Origin: a virus
Strand: one strand, 5' to 3'
DNA length: 41,762 nucleotides
Virus record (IMG/VR): IMGVR_UViG_3300020202_000044
Coordinates: 1 to 41,762 of that record
Part shown: positions 23,514 through 29,430 of the stretch, in pieces
Position numbering within the stretch: position 1 is the first letter of the stretch
Layout: every line of letters starts with the position of its first letter
The notes under the pieces: model-generated
Told to the model about the DNA's origin: nothing
Seen by the model: the letters and a program-made list of their open reading frames with translations, nothing else
Databases searched by the model: none
Program-made: the position numbers and the translations under genes

Positions 23514-23684
23514 TTAGCGCAACGCCTCCACCCGCGACTCGATCTCCCAGAACCACATGCTGAAGAAGTTCTCCGCCGCCCAATCACGACGACGGTGGGC
23601 GTCCCAGCGAGCTTTCGACAGCGCCCGCTCCCAAAGGATCAGGTCGAGCATTTCCTCGTCGGCCGCTTCCAGCACAGTTTTCAC
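23514..23684 (-). CDS. Small acidic helical protein
   Basis: A 56-residue protein from GTG 23684: KTVLEAADEEMLDLILWERA, then RRRDWAAENFFSMWFWEIES. GGGAGG lies before the GTG, and the GTG shares its G with the upstream TAG; an ATG 12 bases earlier is less likely. Acidic start, aromatic end. Function unknown. Confidence 0.65.
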   Translation of the reverse strand: MKTVLEAADEEMLDLILWERALSKARWDAHRRRDWAAENFFSMWFWEIESRVEALR

Positions 23685-23977
23685 TAAGCCTCCCATGTCA
23701 CAAGCAAGGATCCGGACGCTGTTTCGTGCCTATGCCATCCCTCATGCCCCCTCTCTAGGTGACACGGGTAGCACCACTCCTCCCCGAAGGGGCCTCGCGT
23801 GGCAACCTCGGAGCATCGCCCACGCTCGTAGATCGCCAGCGCCAGCTTGAGGGTCTTCAGGCGCTCGTCGCCGTGCCCATCCGAGAGGCACGAATGGCAC
23901 TCGGATACCTCCCGCGCCGCGTCGATCAGGCGCTCGGTGTCGACCTTGCGATTCAGGGCCTCTTGCTCAGAATTCAC
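23684..23977 (-). CDS. Small protein with CHSC and CYPCH motifs
   Basis: A 97-residue protein. The first 25 residues are helix, then ECHSCLSDGHGDERLKTLKL and later GRCSEVATRGPFGEEWCYPC-HLERGH. The Cys/His spacing suggests one or two zinc sites. ATGA overlap with the upstream gene. Function unknown. Confidence 0.65.
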   Translation of the reverse strand: MNSEQEALNRKVDTERLIDAAREVSECHSCLSDGHGDERLKTLKLALAIYERGRCSEVATRGPFGEEWCYPCHLERGHEGWHRHETASGSLLVTWEA

Positions 23978-24360
23978 GATCTACGAAAACCGAAGGACAG
24001 GCACCCGAACCGGATGTCGTCGTCGGTCTTGCCCTTCTCGAACGGTTCGTCGTTCCCGTTGATGTCCGTCACCATGTACCCCTCGGGGATGTGGGGGTAC
24101 CACTCGCCGGGGAACAGCCAGACCTTCGATTCCTCGTCCCACGGCACCATGCAGCAGTCCGCAAGGATCTCCGTGGGCGCGGTCTTGAGGGCATCGAGGA
24201 AGGCCGGACCGGTGGGGAACACCGTCACCTGCCTCCCGTTCGTCCGCGTAAACTGCGGCGTGACGATTTGGACCTGCTCGAACGGCCCCGCGCCGATGGC
24301 CTCCCGGATCTTCGCCGCCAGCGGATTCGTGTCTCCGAACGCCAGTTCACCCTCAGGCAT
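23974..24360 (-). CDS. Protein of unknown function
   Basis: A 128-residue protein starting MPEGELAFGDTNPLAAKIRE, with beta-like stretches (VQIVTPQFTRTNGRQVTVFP) and an acidic middle (EILADCCMVPWDEESKVWLF), ending in DDDIRFGCLSFGFRRS. GAAAGGAGATAG precedes the ATG. Stop overlaps the next start. A compact alpha/beta fold is likely; no family recognised. Confidence 0.65.
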   Translation of the reverse strand: MPEGELAFGDTNPLAAKIREAIGAGPFEQVQIVTPQFTRTNGRQVTVFPTGPAFLDALKTAPTEILADCCMVPWDEESKVWLFPGEWYPHIPEGYMVTDINGNDEPFEKGKTDDDIRFGCLSFGFRRS

Positions 24361-24391
24361 CGCTATCTCCTTTCAAAAGGCGCGTAATGGC

Positions 24392-24475
24392 TCATCGAAT
24401 CAGGGGTACGCTCAGGAAGAACACGGAGTCCATCCGCACGTCCTTCCACCGATACCAGCGCCACAAAGTTTCCAT
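24392..24475 (-). CDS. Possible 27-residue peptide
   Basis: From ATG 24475: METLWRWYRWKDVRMDSVFF then LSVPLIR. It is Trp/Arg-rich at the start and hydrophobic at the end. ATG lies seven bases after the upstream stop; no good ribosome site. Its stop overlaps a further ATGA that opens a ten-codon frame. Real or chance cannot be settled from sequence. Confidence 0.3.
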   Translation of the reverse strand: METLWRWYRWKDVRMDSVFFLSVPLIR

Positions 24476-24481
24476 AGCGTC

Positions 24482-25072
24482 CTAATAGCCCTTCAGTTCA
24501 TGGCAGCGGCACGATCCGATAACTGCTCCGCAGCTCTGGCATTGATCTCGGTCTGGCCCAGGCTGGCAGTCGTCGCCAGCCCTGCGGTAGTCCGCCCAGT
24601 CCGCGGGCGTTTCGCCCAATCGCTTTTCCATGCTTCCGGCGGTGATGCCCATGGGGTACTCCGACTCGATCTGAGCCATCCTCTGGAGCCGTTCCTGATC
24701 CAGGAACACGGTCAAGTCTTTGCAGAGCGGCGTGTGCGGCCTACCCTCTACCGTCTTCCAGACGATAGGGCACCCCATACTGCAATAGGTTTCGCGGATG
24801 CGCCTCAGGAGAGCTACCGCGTCACCAACCTGGAGATTCGCGGCTTTTAGTTCCCTCTCGGCGGCGACCCGGCCATCGCATTCGAGGTTCATCTGAAGCT
24901 CGGTCAGGGCCAAAGCCTTCTGCGCCGAATCAAGCTCTTGAGCCTTTCGCCCGACCTCGGCGCGGAAGGTCCTCCGCTCGAACAGCAGCAGGTCAGCCAG
25001 CTCCGCCGCCAGGAAGTTCGATGGCTTCTGCTCGACCACCAATTCCAGGTATCCATCGTCGTAGTGTTGCAT
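24482..25072 (-). CDS. Coiled-coil protein with cysteine-rich tail
   Basis: A 196-residue protein. After a short beta start comes a long charged helix (FRAEVGRKAQELDSAQKALA and on to about residue 90), a small Cys-containing middle (CSMGCPIVWK), and a tail with CQSCG then CRCHELKGY. The helix probably oligomerises and the tail binds zinc. It lies just downstream of the second recombinase gene. No family recognised. Confidence 0.65.
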   Translation of the reverse strand: MQHYDDGYLELVVEQKPSNFLAAELADLLLFERRTFRAEVGRKAQELDSAQKALALTELQMNLECDGRVAAERELKAANLQVGDAVALLRRIRETYCSMGCPIVWKTVEGRPHTPLCKDLTVFLDQERLQRMAQIESEYPMGITAGSMEKRLGETPADWADYRRAGDDCQPGPDRDQCQSCGAVIGSCRCHELKGY

Positions 25073-25090
25073 CGTGTTAATCCTTCCAGG

Positions 25091-25756
25091 TCAGATCAAA
25101 GGCTTCATCGCGTTCAGGGATTCCTGCATGTCCGTGATGTGGGCGTATGTCTCGGTGATCTTGCTCGAGGAGTGGCCGGCGAACACTTGGGCCTTCCGGA
25201 GATCGCGAGTCATCTTGTAGATCGCGGTGATAGCCGTATGACGGAGGCTATGGATGCCGCGACCGTACTTGTAGAGGCCCATTTCCGTGATGAGCAAGCG
25301 CCAACGGCGCTGGATGCTTCGGAGGCTGGCGTGCCCGCCGATGCAGACGTCCTCCGTCCAGGTCTTCCGCTCCTTCGTCACCTTGTCCGTCTTGGAGCGG
25401 TGGATGATGCACGGCTGGCAGCGGCCCGGGAAGATATAGCCATCCTCGACCGCGTTCGCGCGGCGGTGAAGGATCTCCATGACCGCGGGCATTACCTCGA
25501 TGGGCGCGGGGTGAAGGTGGCGCTTCTTCCGCCTGGTCATCATCAGGCGCGTGGGGAGAACGTCGGACTTCTCGATGTGCGCGACCTCGGAGAGCCGTAA
25601 CCCGGTGTTGACGGCAATCAGCATACACTCATAGTCACGCTGGAACATCGGATCCAGCTCGCCGGCCTCCTTAGCCCGCTTGAGGATGTCCTGAACCTCC
25701 TCGGGGGTGATGATCTTCGCATCGTGCAGGGACCAATCGCCAATGACGCTACCCAT
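25091..25756 (-). CDS. Second tyrosine recombinase, catalytic domain only
   Basis: A 221-residue protein with Arg54 (NTGLRLSEV), His169-x-x-Arg172 (IHSLRHTAIT), His195 (FAGHSSS) and Tyr204 (ITETYAHI), so the active site is complete. There is no room for the usual N-terminal core-binding domain: only about 20 residues precede the catalytic fold. Between the Arg and the His box lies an insert with CQPC and a basic KTDKVTKERK. GAGAGGGG precedes the ATG. It is on the opposite strand from the other recombinase. It may be a resolvase or invertase, a directionality partner, or a relic of a second integration module. Confidence 0.8.
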   Translation of the reverse strand: MGSVIGDWSLHDAKIITPEEVQDILKRAKEAGELDPMFQRDYECMLIAVNTGLRLSEVAHIEKSDVLPTRLMMTRRKKRHLHPAPIEVMPAVMEILHRRANAVEDGYIFPGRCQPCIIHRSKTDKVTKERKTWTEDVCIGGHASLRSIQRRWRLLITEMGLYKYGRGIHSLRHTAITAIYKMTRDLRKAQVFAGHSSSKITETYAHITDMQESLNAMKPLI

Positions 25757-25771
25757 ACAGATACCCCTCTC

Positions 25772-25927
25772 TTACCTAGAGCCCACCCAGGCCCAAAACC
25801 CAAAACACACTTTGTAAAGCGCCCAGCCGACGGGCCACGCTATCAAAGGCACCACGTACCACCAAAGACTAAGTTTAGGTGTAACCCGGCGGCGTGCCCC
25901 TCCCGCGTGGGGGCAATCATGGGGCAT
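25772..25927 (-). CDS. Small membrane protein
   Basis: A 51-residue frame from ATG 25927: a Cys/Arg-containing head, MPHDCPHAGGARRRVTPKLS, then LWWYVVPLIAWPVGWALYKV and CFGFWAWVGSR. A Trp-rich membrane helix after a basic head is a convincing pattern. It overlaps another small frame by 85 bases; both cannot be strongly translated. No family recognised. Confidence 0.45.
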   Translation of the reverse strand: MPHDCPHAGGARRRVTPKLSLWWYVVPLIAWPVGWALYKVCFGFWAWVGSR

Positions 25928-25971
25928 CTCTCGGACCCATCACATTCAATGCACCAAGTTTCCATGCTCAT
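25843..25971 (-). CDS. Small cysteine protein coupled to the HNH gene
   Basis: A 42-residue frame whose ATG overlaps the HNH stop codon (ATGA): MSMETWCIECDGSERCPMIA, then a Gly/His/Leu-rich end. CIEC plus a third Cys fits the zinc-knuckle style of the region. The second half overlaps the small membrane protein in another frame, so the true end or reality of one of the two is doubtful. Confidence 0.45.
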   Translation of the reverse strand: MSMETWCIECDGSERCPMIAPTREGHAAGLHLNLVFGGTWCL

Positions 25972-26456
25972 ACGTGCTTCCAAATCTTTCTACGGATGAC
26001 CCTTCCGATTACGGACCTGTCCACCCCATAGGTATCAGCCAAGTCGTAGTGAGTGCATCCGCCGGCGGCATACGCGGCCCGTAACTTCAAAACAGCCTCC
26101 TCGGTGAGCTTGCTGTTCACATGGTCCGAGCCGCACGCGTTCTTGTATCTCCCCTTAGCAAGCCTGTCAGCCATATTGTCGGTATGTGTCCCAATGAATA
26201 GGTGGGAGGGGCGAACGCAGGCTCGATTATCGCACCTGTGAAGAACCGAAAGCCCCTTAGGTATAGGGCCGTTAGAGATCTCCCACGATACACGGTGCGC
26301 CCTCTCTGGCCTCCCCTTGGTGGAGAAAACGCCGTACCCACTTGGGAACCTGGCCCCAGTCCAAACCCAGCATTCCCCGATGGCCGGCGCGTGGGGCTGA
26401 GTGGGGCCACTCTTCGACACCTTTAGCCAAAACTTCTCAATGATGGCCGTTTCCAT
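25968..26456 (-). CDS. HNH homing-type endonuclease with C-terminal helix-turn-helix
   Basis: A 162-residue protein. WVWTGARFPSGYGVFSTKGR, AHRVSWEISNGPIPKGLSVL, HRCDNRACVRPSHLFIGTHT and NMADRLAKGRYKN are the linked HNH_3-type blocks: the first His of the His-Asn-His set is in LSVLHRCDN and the last in PSHLFIGTH. LRAAYAAGGCTHYDLADTYG then VDRSVIGRVIRRKIW is a C-terminal HTH that would choose the DNA site. Such genes are mobile invaders of phage genomes. GGGGGAG precedes the ATG, and a vestigial 11-codon frame ends at the ATG (TAATG), perhaps a remnant of the interrupted operon. Confidence 0.85.
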   Translation of the reverse strand: METAIIEKFWLKVSKSGPTQPHAPAIGECWVWTGARFPSGYGVFSTKGRPERAHRVSWEISNGPIPKGLSVLHRCDNRACVRPSHLFIGTHTDNMADRLAKGRYKNACGSDHVNSKLTEEAVLKLRAAYAAGGCTHYDLADTYGVDRSVIGRVIRRKIWKHV

Positions 26457-26503
26457 TACTCCCCCTTCCGGTCGCACGCGCAGTCATCCATTAGCAATTC
26501 CGT

Positions 26504-26626
26504 CTATCCCTGGTTATGGAACTCTTCCAAGTGTTCCGAGAGGCAGATGGCGCAGAAGCCTTCACCGCAGAGGTAGCAATGGCGCTCCACCATCTCTTCG
26601 CACTCCTGACTTGGGCACGTTTCCAT
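26504..26626 (-). CDS. 40-residue double zinc-site protein
   Basis: METCPSQECEEMVERHCYLC followed by GEGFCAICLSEHLEEFHNQG: the Cys/His order C-x(4)-C, H-C-x-x-C, C-x-x-C, H, H resembles a miniature B-box/zinc-finger. AAAGGGATAG precedes the ATG. Too short for most gene finders but a convincing metal-binding protein. Confidence 0.65.
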   Translation of the reverse strand: METCPSQECEEMVERHCYLCGEGFCAICLSEHLEEFHNQG

Positions 26627-26646
26627 CGCTATCCCTTTCGGTAGAT

Positions 26647-26874
26647 TCACGCCTTCTTAGGCTTACTGGGTTTCCGAGTCCTCTTCTCGTTTCTCGCGAG
26701 GGCGAGCGCCTCGAAAGCCGCCTTCCACCCGCTGTCGAAAACCTCGTCCACGAAGGACACGTTGTAACACCGCTTGATCGCCGACTCGTGCCAGATCTTC
26801 GCAACCATCATCTTGTAGATCTCGAGGCGCTCATGCTCACTCTTGGTAAGGCGCATAAGTTCTCGTCTAGTCAT
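26647..26874 (-). CDS. Small helical protein
   Basis: A 75-residue protein from ATG 26874, which lies in the last codons of the upstream gene: MTRRELMRLTKSEHERLEIY, then MMVAKIWHESAIKRCYNVSF and a Lys-rich tail (RTRKPSKPKKA). Mostly helix, basic. Could bind nucleic acid. No family recognised. Confidence 0.6.
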   Translation of the reverse strand: MTRRELMRLTKSEHERLEIYKMMVAKIWHESAIKRCYNVSFVDEVFDSGWKAAFEALALARNEKRTRKPSKPKKA

Positions 26875-27082
26875 CCTGGCCGCGCCAGAAGACCTCCATC
26901 TTAAACTCGTCGTCGCTCTTGTCGTGAATGCATGAAAGAAGGCCGCGGTGACGTCCCCTGTGTCCGGTGGGGCGCGTACACCAGATCCAGGTCTGGACGC
27001 TGGCCGAGAGCCCGATTGACTTACCCTCGGCCCTATGGCGGACCTTGGCCGAGCAATCGTCAACGAAGAAGGGTTTCTTCAT
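26867..27082 (-). CDS. Small protein of unknown function
   Basis: A 71-residue protein from ATG 27082: MKKPFFVDDCSAKVRHRAEG, then IGLSASVQTWIWCTRPTGHR and CIHDKSDDEFKMEVFW. Cys and His residues could make one metal site. It begins seven bases after the upstream stop. Function unknown. Confidence 0.6.
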   Translation of the reverse strand: MKKPFFVDDCSAKVRHRAEGKSIGLSASVQTWIWCTRPTGHRGRHRGLLSCIHDKSDDEFKMEVFWRGQDD

Positions 27083-27089
27083 ACAGTTC

Positions 27090-27254
27090 TTAAGTGCCTT
27101 TCTTCGGGTGGGACGGGCAATCAACGTCCCAGTTCCTATCGCTCGACATCGGGCAAACGCAAGCATTCGGCGGGTAGATCTTCACCAAGCACTCTTTGCA
27201 GATGTTCGCCAGCGGGTTCTTCAGCTCCTTCCCGCAGTCCGTGCACTTACCCAT
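27090..27254 (-). CDS. 54-residue zinc-ribbon protein
   Basis: MGKCTDCGKELKNPLANICK then ECLVKIYPPNACVCPMSSDR: CTDCG and CKEC make a clean four-cysteine ribbon, followed by a second CVC...C group. The ATG lies inside the end of the upstream gene (eight-base overlap). It resembles small ribbons that bind partner enzymes or RNA. Function unknown. Confidence 0.65.
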   Translation of the reverse strand: MGKCTDCGKELKNPLANICKECLVKIYPPNACVCPMSSDRNWDVDCPSHPKKGT

Positions 27255-27438
27255 TGAGCCCTCCAGAAAAGGGACAGAGCGGCCTGCGGGACTCGCACCC
27301 GTACCTCCGCTCGGAACGTCCGGCGGCGCACTCGCGTACCGCGAGGATACCTCCTACAGTGGGGCTGCCATCCGTCACCCCTAGCCACATGGTCACGGCT
27401 GTCCCATCCGCGCCAGGGCTTATGCTAAGGCCGCTCAT
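27247..27438 (-). CDS. Small protein of unknown function
   Basis: A 63-residue protein starting MSGLSISPGADGTAVTMWLG, then beta-like with GVTDGSPTVGGILAVRECAA and a Cys-containing basic end (RRYGCESRRPLCPFSGG). GAGGAAAAGGG precedes the ATG. No family recognised. Confidence 0.55.
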   Translation of the reverse strand: MSGLSISPGADGTAVTMWLGVTDGSPTVGGILAVRECAAGRSERRYGCESRRPLCPFSGGLNG

Positions 27439-27465
27439 GCCCTTTTCCTCGTTTACCTGAACGAA

Positions 27466-27708
27466 TCATTTCCCCGTGTACGTCTTCTTGAGTTGCTTGG
27501 CGAGCTGAAGGGCCTTCTTGAGCGCCAGCATGAAGTGGGTAGCCTCATCAAGATGGATCGGGCCGGTAGCCGTGGCGTTAATGAACGGCTCGAGCATCTT
27601 GAAATCGGAGAGGCTCCTTCGGACGCCCACGTCAATCCAACCCGCCTTCCCCGCTTCAACCTTGTAGCTGCGGACGTCCTCGTCCCACCTGTTCTTTGTG
27701 ACCTTCAC
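27466..27708 (-). CDS. Small protein of unknown function
   Basis: An 80-residue protein: MKVTKNRWDEDVRSYKVEAG, then WIDVGVRRSLSDFKMLEPFI and a C-terminal helix (DEATHFMLALKKALQLAKQL). Beta start and long basic helix. CAAAGGGAGC precedes the ATG. Separated from neighbours by about 20-30 bases. No family recognised. Confidence 0.65.
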   Translation of the reverse strand: MKVTKNRWDEDVRSYKVEAGKAGWIDVGVRRSLSDFKMLEPFINATATGPIHLDEATHFMLALKKALQLAKQLKKTYTGK

Positions 27709-27728
27709 GATTTGCTCCCTTTGCTTGT

Positions 27729-27926
27729 TCAGCGTAAGACCGTCAGCTTAACGACGTGCATGTTCTGCCCGTACAGGACCGGAACCCCGGCCTTCTCGCT
27801 CGAGATTGCACATAACGCCTTGGCGTTCTTGACGGCGGCGCGGTAGGTGGTGTGGATGCCGCTCCCCCTGTGGAGAACGCCATCCGACCACTCGACCATG
27901 TACCGGACCCTGGCGAGTTTCTTCAT
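27729..27926 (-). CDS. Small alpha/beta protein
   Basis: A 65-residue protein: KKLARVRYMVEWSDGVLHRG, then TYRAAVKNAKALCAISSEKA, then VPVLYGQNMHVVKLTVLR. The strand-helix-strand layout is that of a small ferredoxin-like or ribbon fold. ATGA overlap with the upstream zinc protein. No family recognised. Confidence 0.65.
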   Translation of the reverse strand: MKKLARVRYMVEWSDGVLHRGSGIHTTYRAAVKNAKALCAISSEKAGVPVLYGQNMHVVKLTVLR

Positions 27927-28096
27927 ATGTCCCCGTACTTGACCCAGAAGTGCGGCCCGCTGTCAATGCACGGATCACCGCCGTAGCATCCGAGGCAGTC
28001 CCCGCACCTGTCGCAGAAGTGGACGCCGCACACGGGCTCCGCCTCTTCCTGGCGGATGAGCGTTTCCCCGCGCTCGTCGTACACGTTCTTCGTCAT
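27923..28096 (-). CDS. 57-residue cysteine-rich zinc protein
   Basis: MTKNVYDERGETLIRQEEAE leads into VCGVHFCDRCGDCLGCYGGD, five closely spaced cysteines plus a His, then DPCIDSGPHFW. This is a strong zinc-knuckle signature. It is the first gene after the structured RNA region and its message carries that RNA as its leader. ATGA overlap with the next gene. Confidence 0.7.
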   Translation of the reverse strand: MTKNVYDERGETLIRQEEAEPVCGVHFCDRCGDCLGCYGGDPCIDSGPHFWVKYGDI

Positions 28097-28120
28097 ATGT
28101 CAGTTCCGACCTTTTAGTGT

Positions 28121-28167
28121 GCCGCTAGGCGTTCTTCCTTACCCCGGCCAATCCGGGACCTAGCGGC
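28121..28167 (-). ncRNA. Small nested-hairpin RNA element
   Basis: GCCGCTAGG (28121-28129) and CCTAGCGGC (28159-28167) are exact complements, and inside lies CCCGG-CCAAT-CCGGG (28143-28157). On the minus strand the outer stem begins GCCGCTA and ends TAGCGGC-A, like a seven-pair acceptor stem with a discriminator base, though the element is far too short to be a tRNA. It forms part of the leader of the zinc protein gene. Confidence 0.5.
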
Positions 28168-28203
28168 TTACTAAAATGCCGACTGGTACTTAGGTGCCTT
28201 TAT

Positions 28204-28326
28204 GCACCGTGGCGGGAATCGAACCCGCACCTCCGCTCCTAGATGCGCCGTCGCGCATCCTGTAGAGCGACGAGGCGTCCACCATACCCGCCCGGGCGGG
28301 CTGGGCGCTCACCTCCGCACGGCACC
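28204..28326 (-). ncRNA. tRNA-like four-arm RNA candidate, 123 nt
   Basis: On the minus strand GTGCCGTG (28326-28319) can pair with CACGGTGC (28211-28204): eight pairs, two of them G-U. Directly inside the 3' strand is a canonical T-arm, GCGGG-TTCGATT-CCCGC (28228-28212). The rest folds into two arms: a GAGGTG/CGCCTC helix enclosing the perfect palindrome CCCGCCCGGGCGGG (28287-28300), and a long hairpin GATGCGC-GACG-GCGCATC (28242-28259) extended by GCTC/GAGC. No normal anticodon loop or U8 is present and the length exceeds a tRNA, so I do not call it a tRNA. It could be a tRNA mimic, a decayed tRNA, or an attachment core copied from a host tRNA 3' end. Confidence 0.45.
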
Positions 28327-28329
28327 CGT

Positions 28330-28509
28330 TCATAGGTTTTTCAGTTTTTCCAGCTTCTGGTTAGTTAGGCGCTCTAATTCAGCCTTAACGTCGTCCGACC
28401 TCATCAGGCTACCGTCCGGGCGGATCAGCACCCACCCAGATGGGATCCGTCCACGCACCCCGTAGCCGTACTCGCGCACCAGGATCTCGATAATCTGCGG
28501 GCCGTTCAT
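28330..28509 (-). CDS. Small protein of unknown function
   Basis: A 59-residue protein from ATG 28509: MNGPQIIEILVREYGYGVRG, then IPSGWVLIRPDGSLMRSDDV and a charged helix (KAELERLTNQKLEKLKNL). A TTG two codons upstream is an alternative start. It is the last gene before the structured RNA. No family recognised. Confidence 0.6.
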   Translation of the reverse strand: MNGPQIIEILVREYGYGVRGRIPSGWVLIRPDGSLMRSDDVKAELERLTNQKLEKLKNL

Positions 28510-28515
28510 TGTCAA

Positions 28516-28773
28516 TTAGCGCAACAGGCCAGTCTCGGGGTCAATGTGCGGGTTGTACTTTTCCACTCGCTCCATGATCCGGCCCTTGGCCTCTTCGATG
28601 GCGATGATGATGGCGTGTTTAGCGGCTGTCTCGGGGTGCATCCCATCTCGTAGGTAGACCTTGAACATGGCAACCCCATGCTCTACCGGGTCCACCTTCA
28701 GGCGGGGCAGATCCGCCAGCGGGCGGAAGGCTTCCGCGCAAGCCCGAGCCTTCTCGTCATCGGTCATATCCAT
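28516..28773 (-). CDS. Small helical protein
   Basis: An 85-residue protein: MTDDEKARACAEAFRPLADL, then VAMFKVYLRDGMHPETAAKH and AIIIAIEEAKGRIMERVEKY. Nearly all helix, with the feel of a small regulator. AGGAGAAAT precedes the ATG. No family recognised. Confidence 0.65.
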   Translation of the reverse strand: MDMTDDEKARACAEAFRPLADLPRLKVDPVEHGVAMFKVYLRDGMHPETAAKHAIIIAIEEAKGRIMERVEKYNPHIDPETGLLR

Positions 28774-28778
28774 TTCTC

Positions 28779-28958
28779 CTATCGCGCCTTGTAGCCACTC
28801 GCCAGAAGGCCCCTAACGAACGCGGCCTTTTTGCGCTTGTTCTGGAACGTGGCGACGTCGAAGAACGGGCTACCGTCAGCGTGGCTCTTCACGCCGTCAT
28901 GGTGGTTCACGACGTACTTGACCTTGCCCACGTTGCACATTTCGCTGAACTGTTTCAC
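28779..28958 (-). CDS. Small basic protein (GTG start)
   Basis: A 59-residue protein from GTG 28958, chosen because AAAGGAGG stands just upstream. The KVKYVVNHHDGVKSHADGSP segment followed by DVATFQNKRKKAAFVRGLLA is beta then basic helix. Its start region is almost identical to that of the next gene (see the repeat entries). No family recognised. Confidence 0.65.
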   Translation of the reverse strand: MKQFSEMCNVGKVKYVVNHHDGVKSHADGSPFFDVATFQNKRKKAAFVRGLLASGYKAR

Positions 28959-28984
28959 GATATCCTCCTTTAGACCTTTTTCGC
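28954..28984. repeat. Gene-junction repeat, copy A
   Basis: These 31 bases match 29130-29160 at 26 positions. Each copy spans the last codons (ending Lys-Val) and stop of one small gene, the Shine-Dalgarno site, and the GTG start of the next. The repeat thus marks the boundary of a gene cassette rather than lying within a gene. Confidence 0.75.
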
Positions 28985-29134
28985 TTCCTTGGACTTGAGG
29001 TCCACGATGCGCCGAATCAGCTTCTCCCGGCGCTCGATGGTTCTCCGGTTCGACTGGAAGCGGCGGGACTCGCCCCAGCGCCATTCGACGCTCAGGCCCT
29101 CCAGTTCCGCCTCAAGCTGCTGTAGGGTCTTCAC
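28970..29134 (-). CDS. Small coiled-coil protein (GTG start)
   Basis: A 54-residue protein from GTG 29134 with AAGGGAG upstream: KTLQQLEAELEGLSVEWRWG then SNRRTIERREKLIRRIVDLK and KEAKKV. Two charged helices, likely a hairpin or dimer. Bounded on both sides by the same 31-base junction repeat. No family recognised. Confidence 0.65.
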   Translation of the reverse strand: MKTLQQLEAELEGLSVEWRWGESRRFQSNRRTIERREKLIRRIVDLKSKEAKKV

Positions 29135-29160
29135 GATATCTCCCTTCAGACCTTCTTGGC
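29130..29160. repeat. Gene-junction repeat, copy B
   Basis: Second copy of the 31-base junction repeat (26 of 31 identical with 28954-28984). It holds the end of the gene at 29146-29343, a Shine-Dalgarno site, and the GTG of the gene at 28970-29134. Confidence 0.75.
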
Positions 29161-29343
29161 CGTCAAATTGTGCTTGGCGGCAGCGGCGTAGGCTTCCGCG
29201 CAATCGGCGTACACCCGGACCAGCTTCGCGTGGCCGGGGCCGTCCGTCTCTTCGATGCAGAACTTATCCGCGCCGTAGTAGTTCACAGACCATTTGCCGA
29301 TGAAGTCCACGGCCTCGTCCACTTCCCGATACTGGCTTTTCAC
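29146..29343 (-). CDS. Small protein of unknown function (GTG start)
   Basis: A 65-residue protein from GTG 29343, with GGAGG five to nine bases upstream: KSQYREVDEAVDFIGKWSVN, then CIEETDGPGHAKLVRVYADC and AEAYAAAAKHNLTAKKV. It looks like a small alpha/beta protein. The ATG 21 bases earlier has no ribosome site. Ends Lys-Lys-Val like its downstream neighbour. Confidence 0.65.
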   Translation of the reverse strand: MKSQYREVDEAVDFIGKWSVNYYGADKFCIEETDGPGHAKLVRVYADCAEAYAAAAKHNLTAKKV

Positions 29344-29367
29344 AAAACCTCCATTCCGTCTCATCTA

Positions 29368-29426
29368 TCCACCCTACTTAGGGCCGGCTCCCCGTAGGTG
29401 AGGAGCCGGTTACTGAGGAGGGTGGA
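29368..29426 (-). promoter_or_regulatory. Nested double hairpin between first and second early genes
   Basis: Outer arms TCCACCCT (29368-29375) and AGGGTGGA (29419-29426) enclose inner arms CCGGCTCC (29384-29391) and GGAGCCGG (29402-29409), all perfect. No U run follows, so it is not a simple terminator. It probably separates expression of the first early gene from the train of small genes, by RNA processing, attenuation or protein binding. Confidence 0.6.
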
Positions 29427-29430
29427 AGAC

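Noticed and set aside
26456-26491. Eleven-codon frame ending at the HNH start codon
   Set aside because: Too short to judge; it may be a remnant of the operon broken by the HNH gene and is mentioned in that entry only.
28201-28275. Ordinary tRNA gene on the minus strand
   Set aside because: A canonical T-arm is present, but I could not place a seven-base anticodon loop, U8, or an acceptor partner within normal length; described instead as a tRNA-like RNA candidate.
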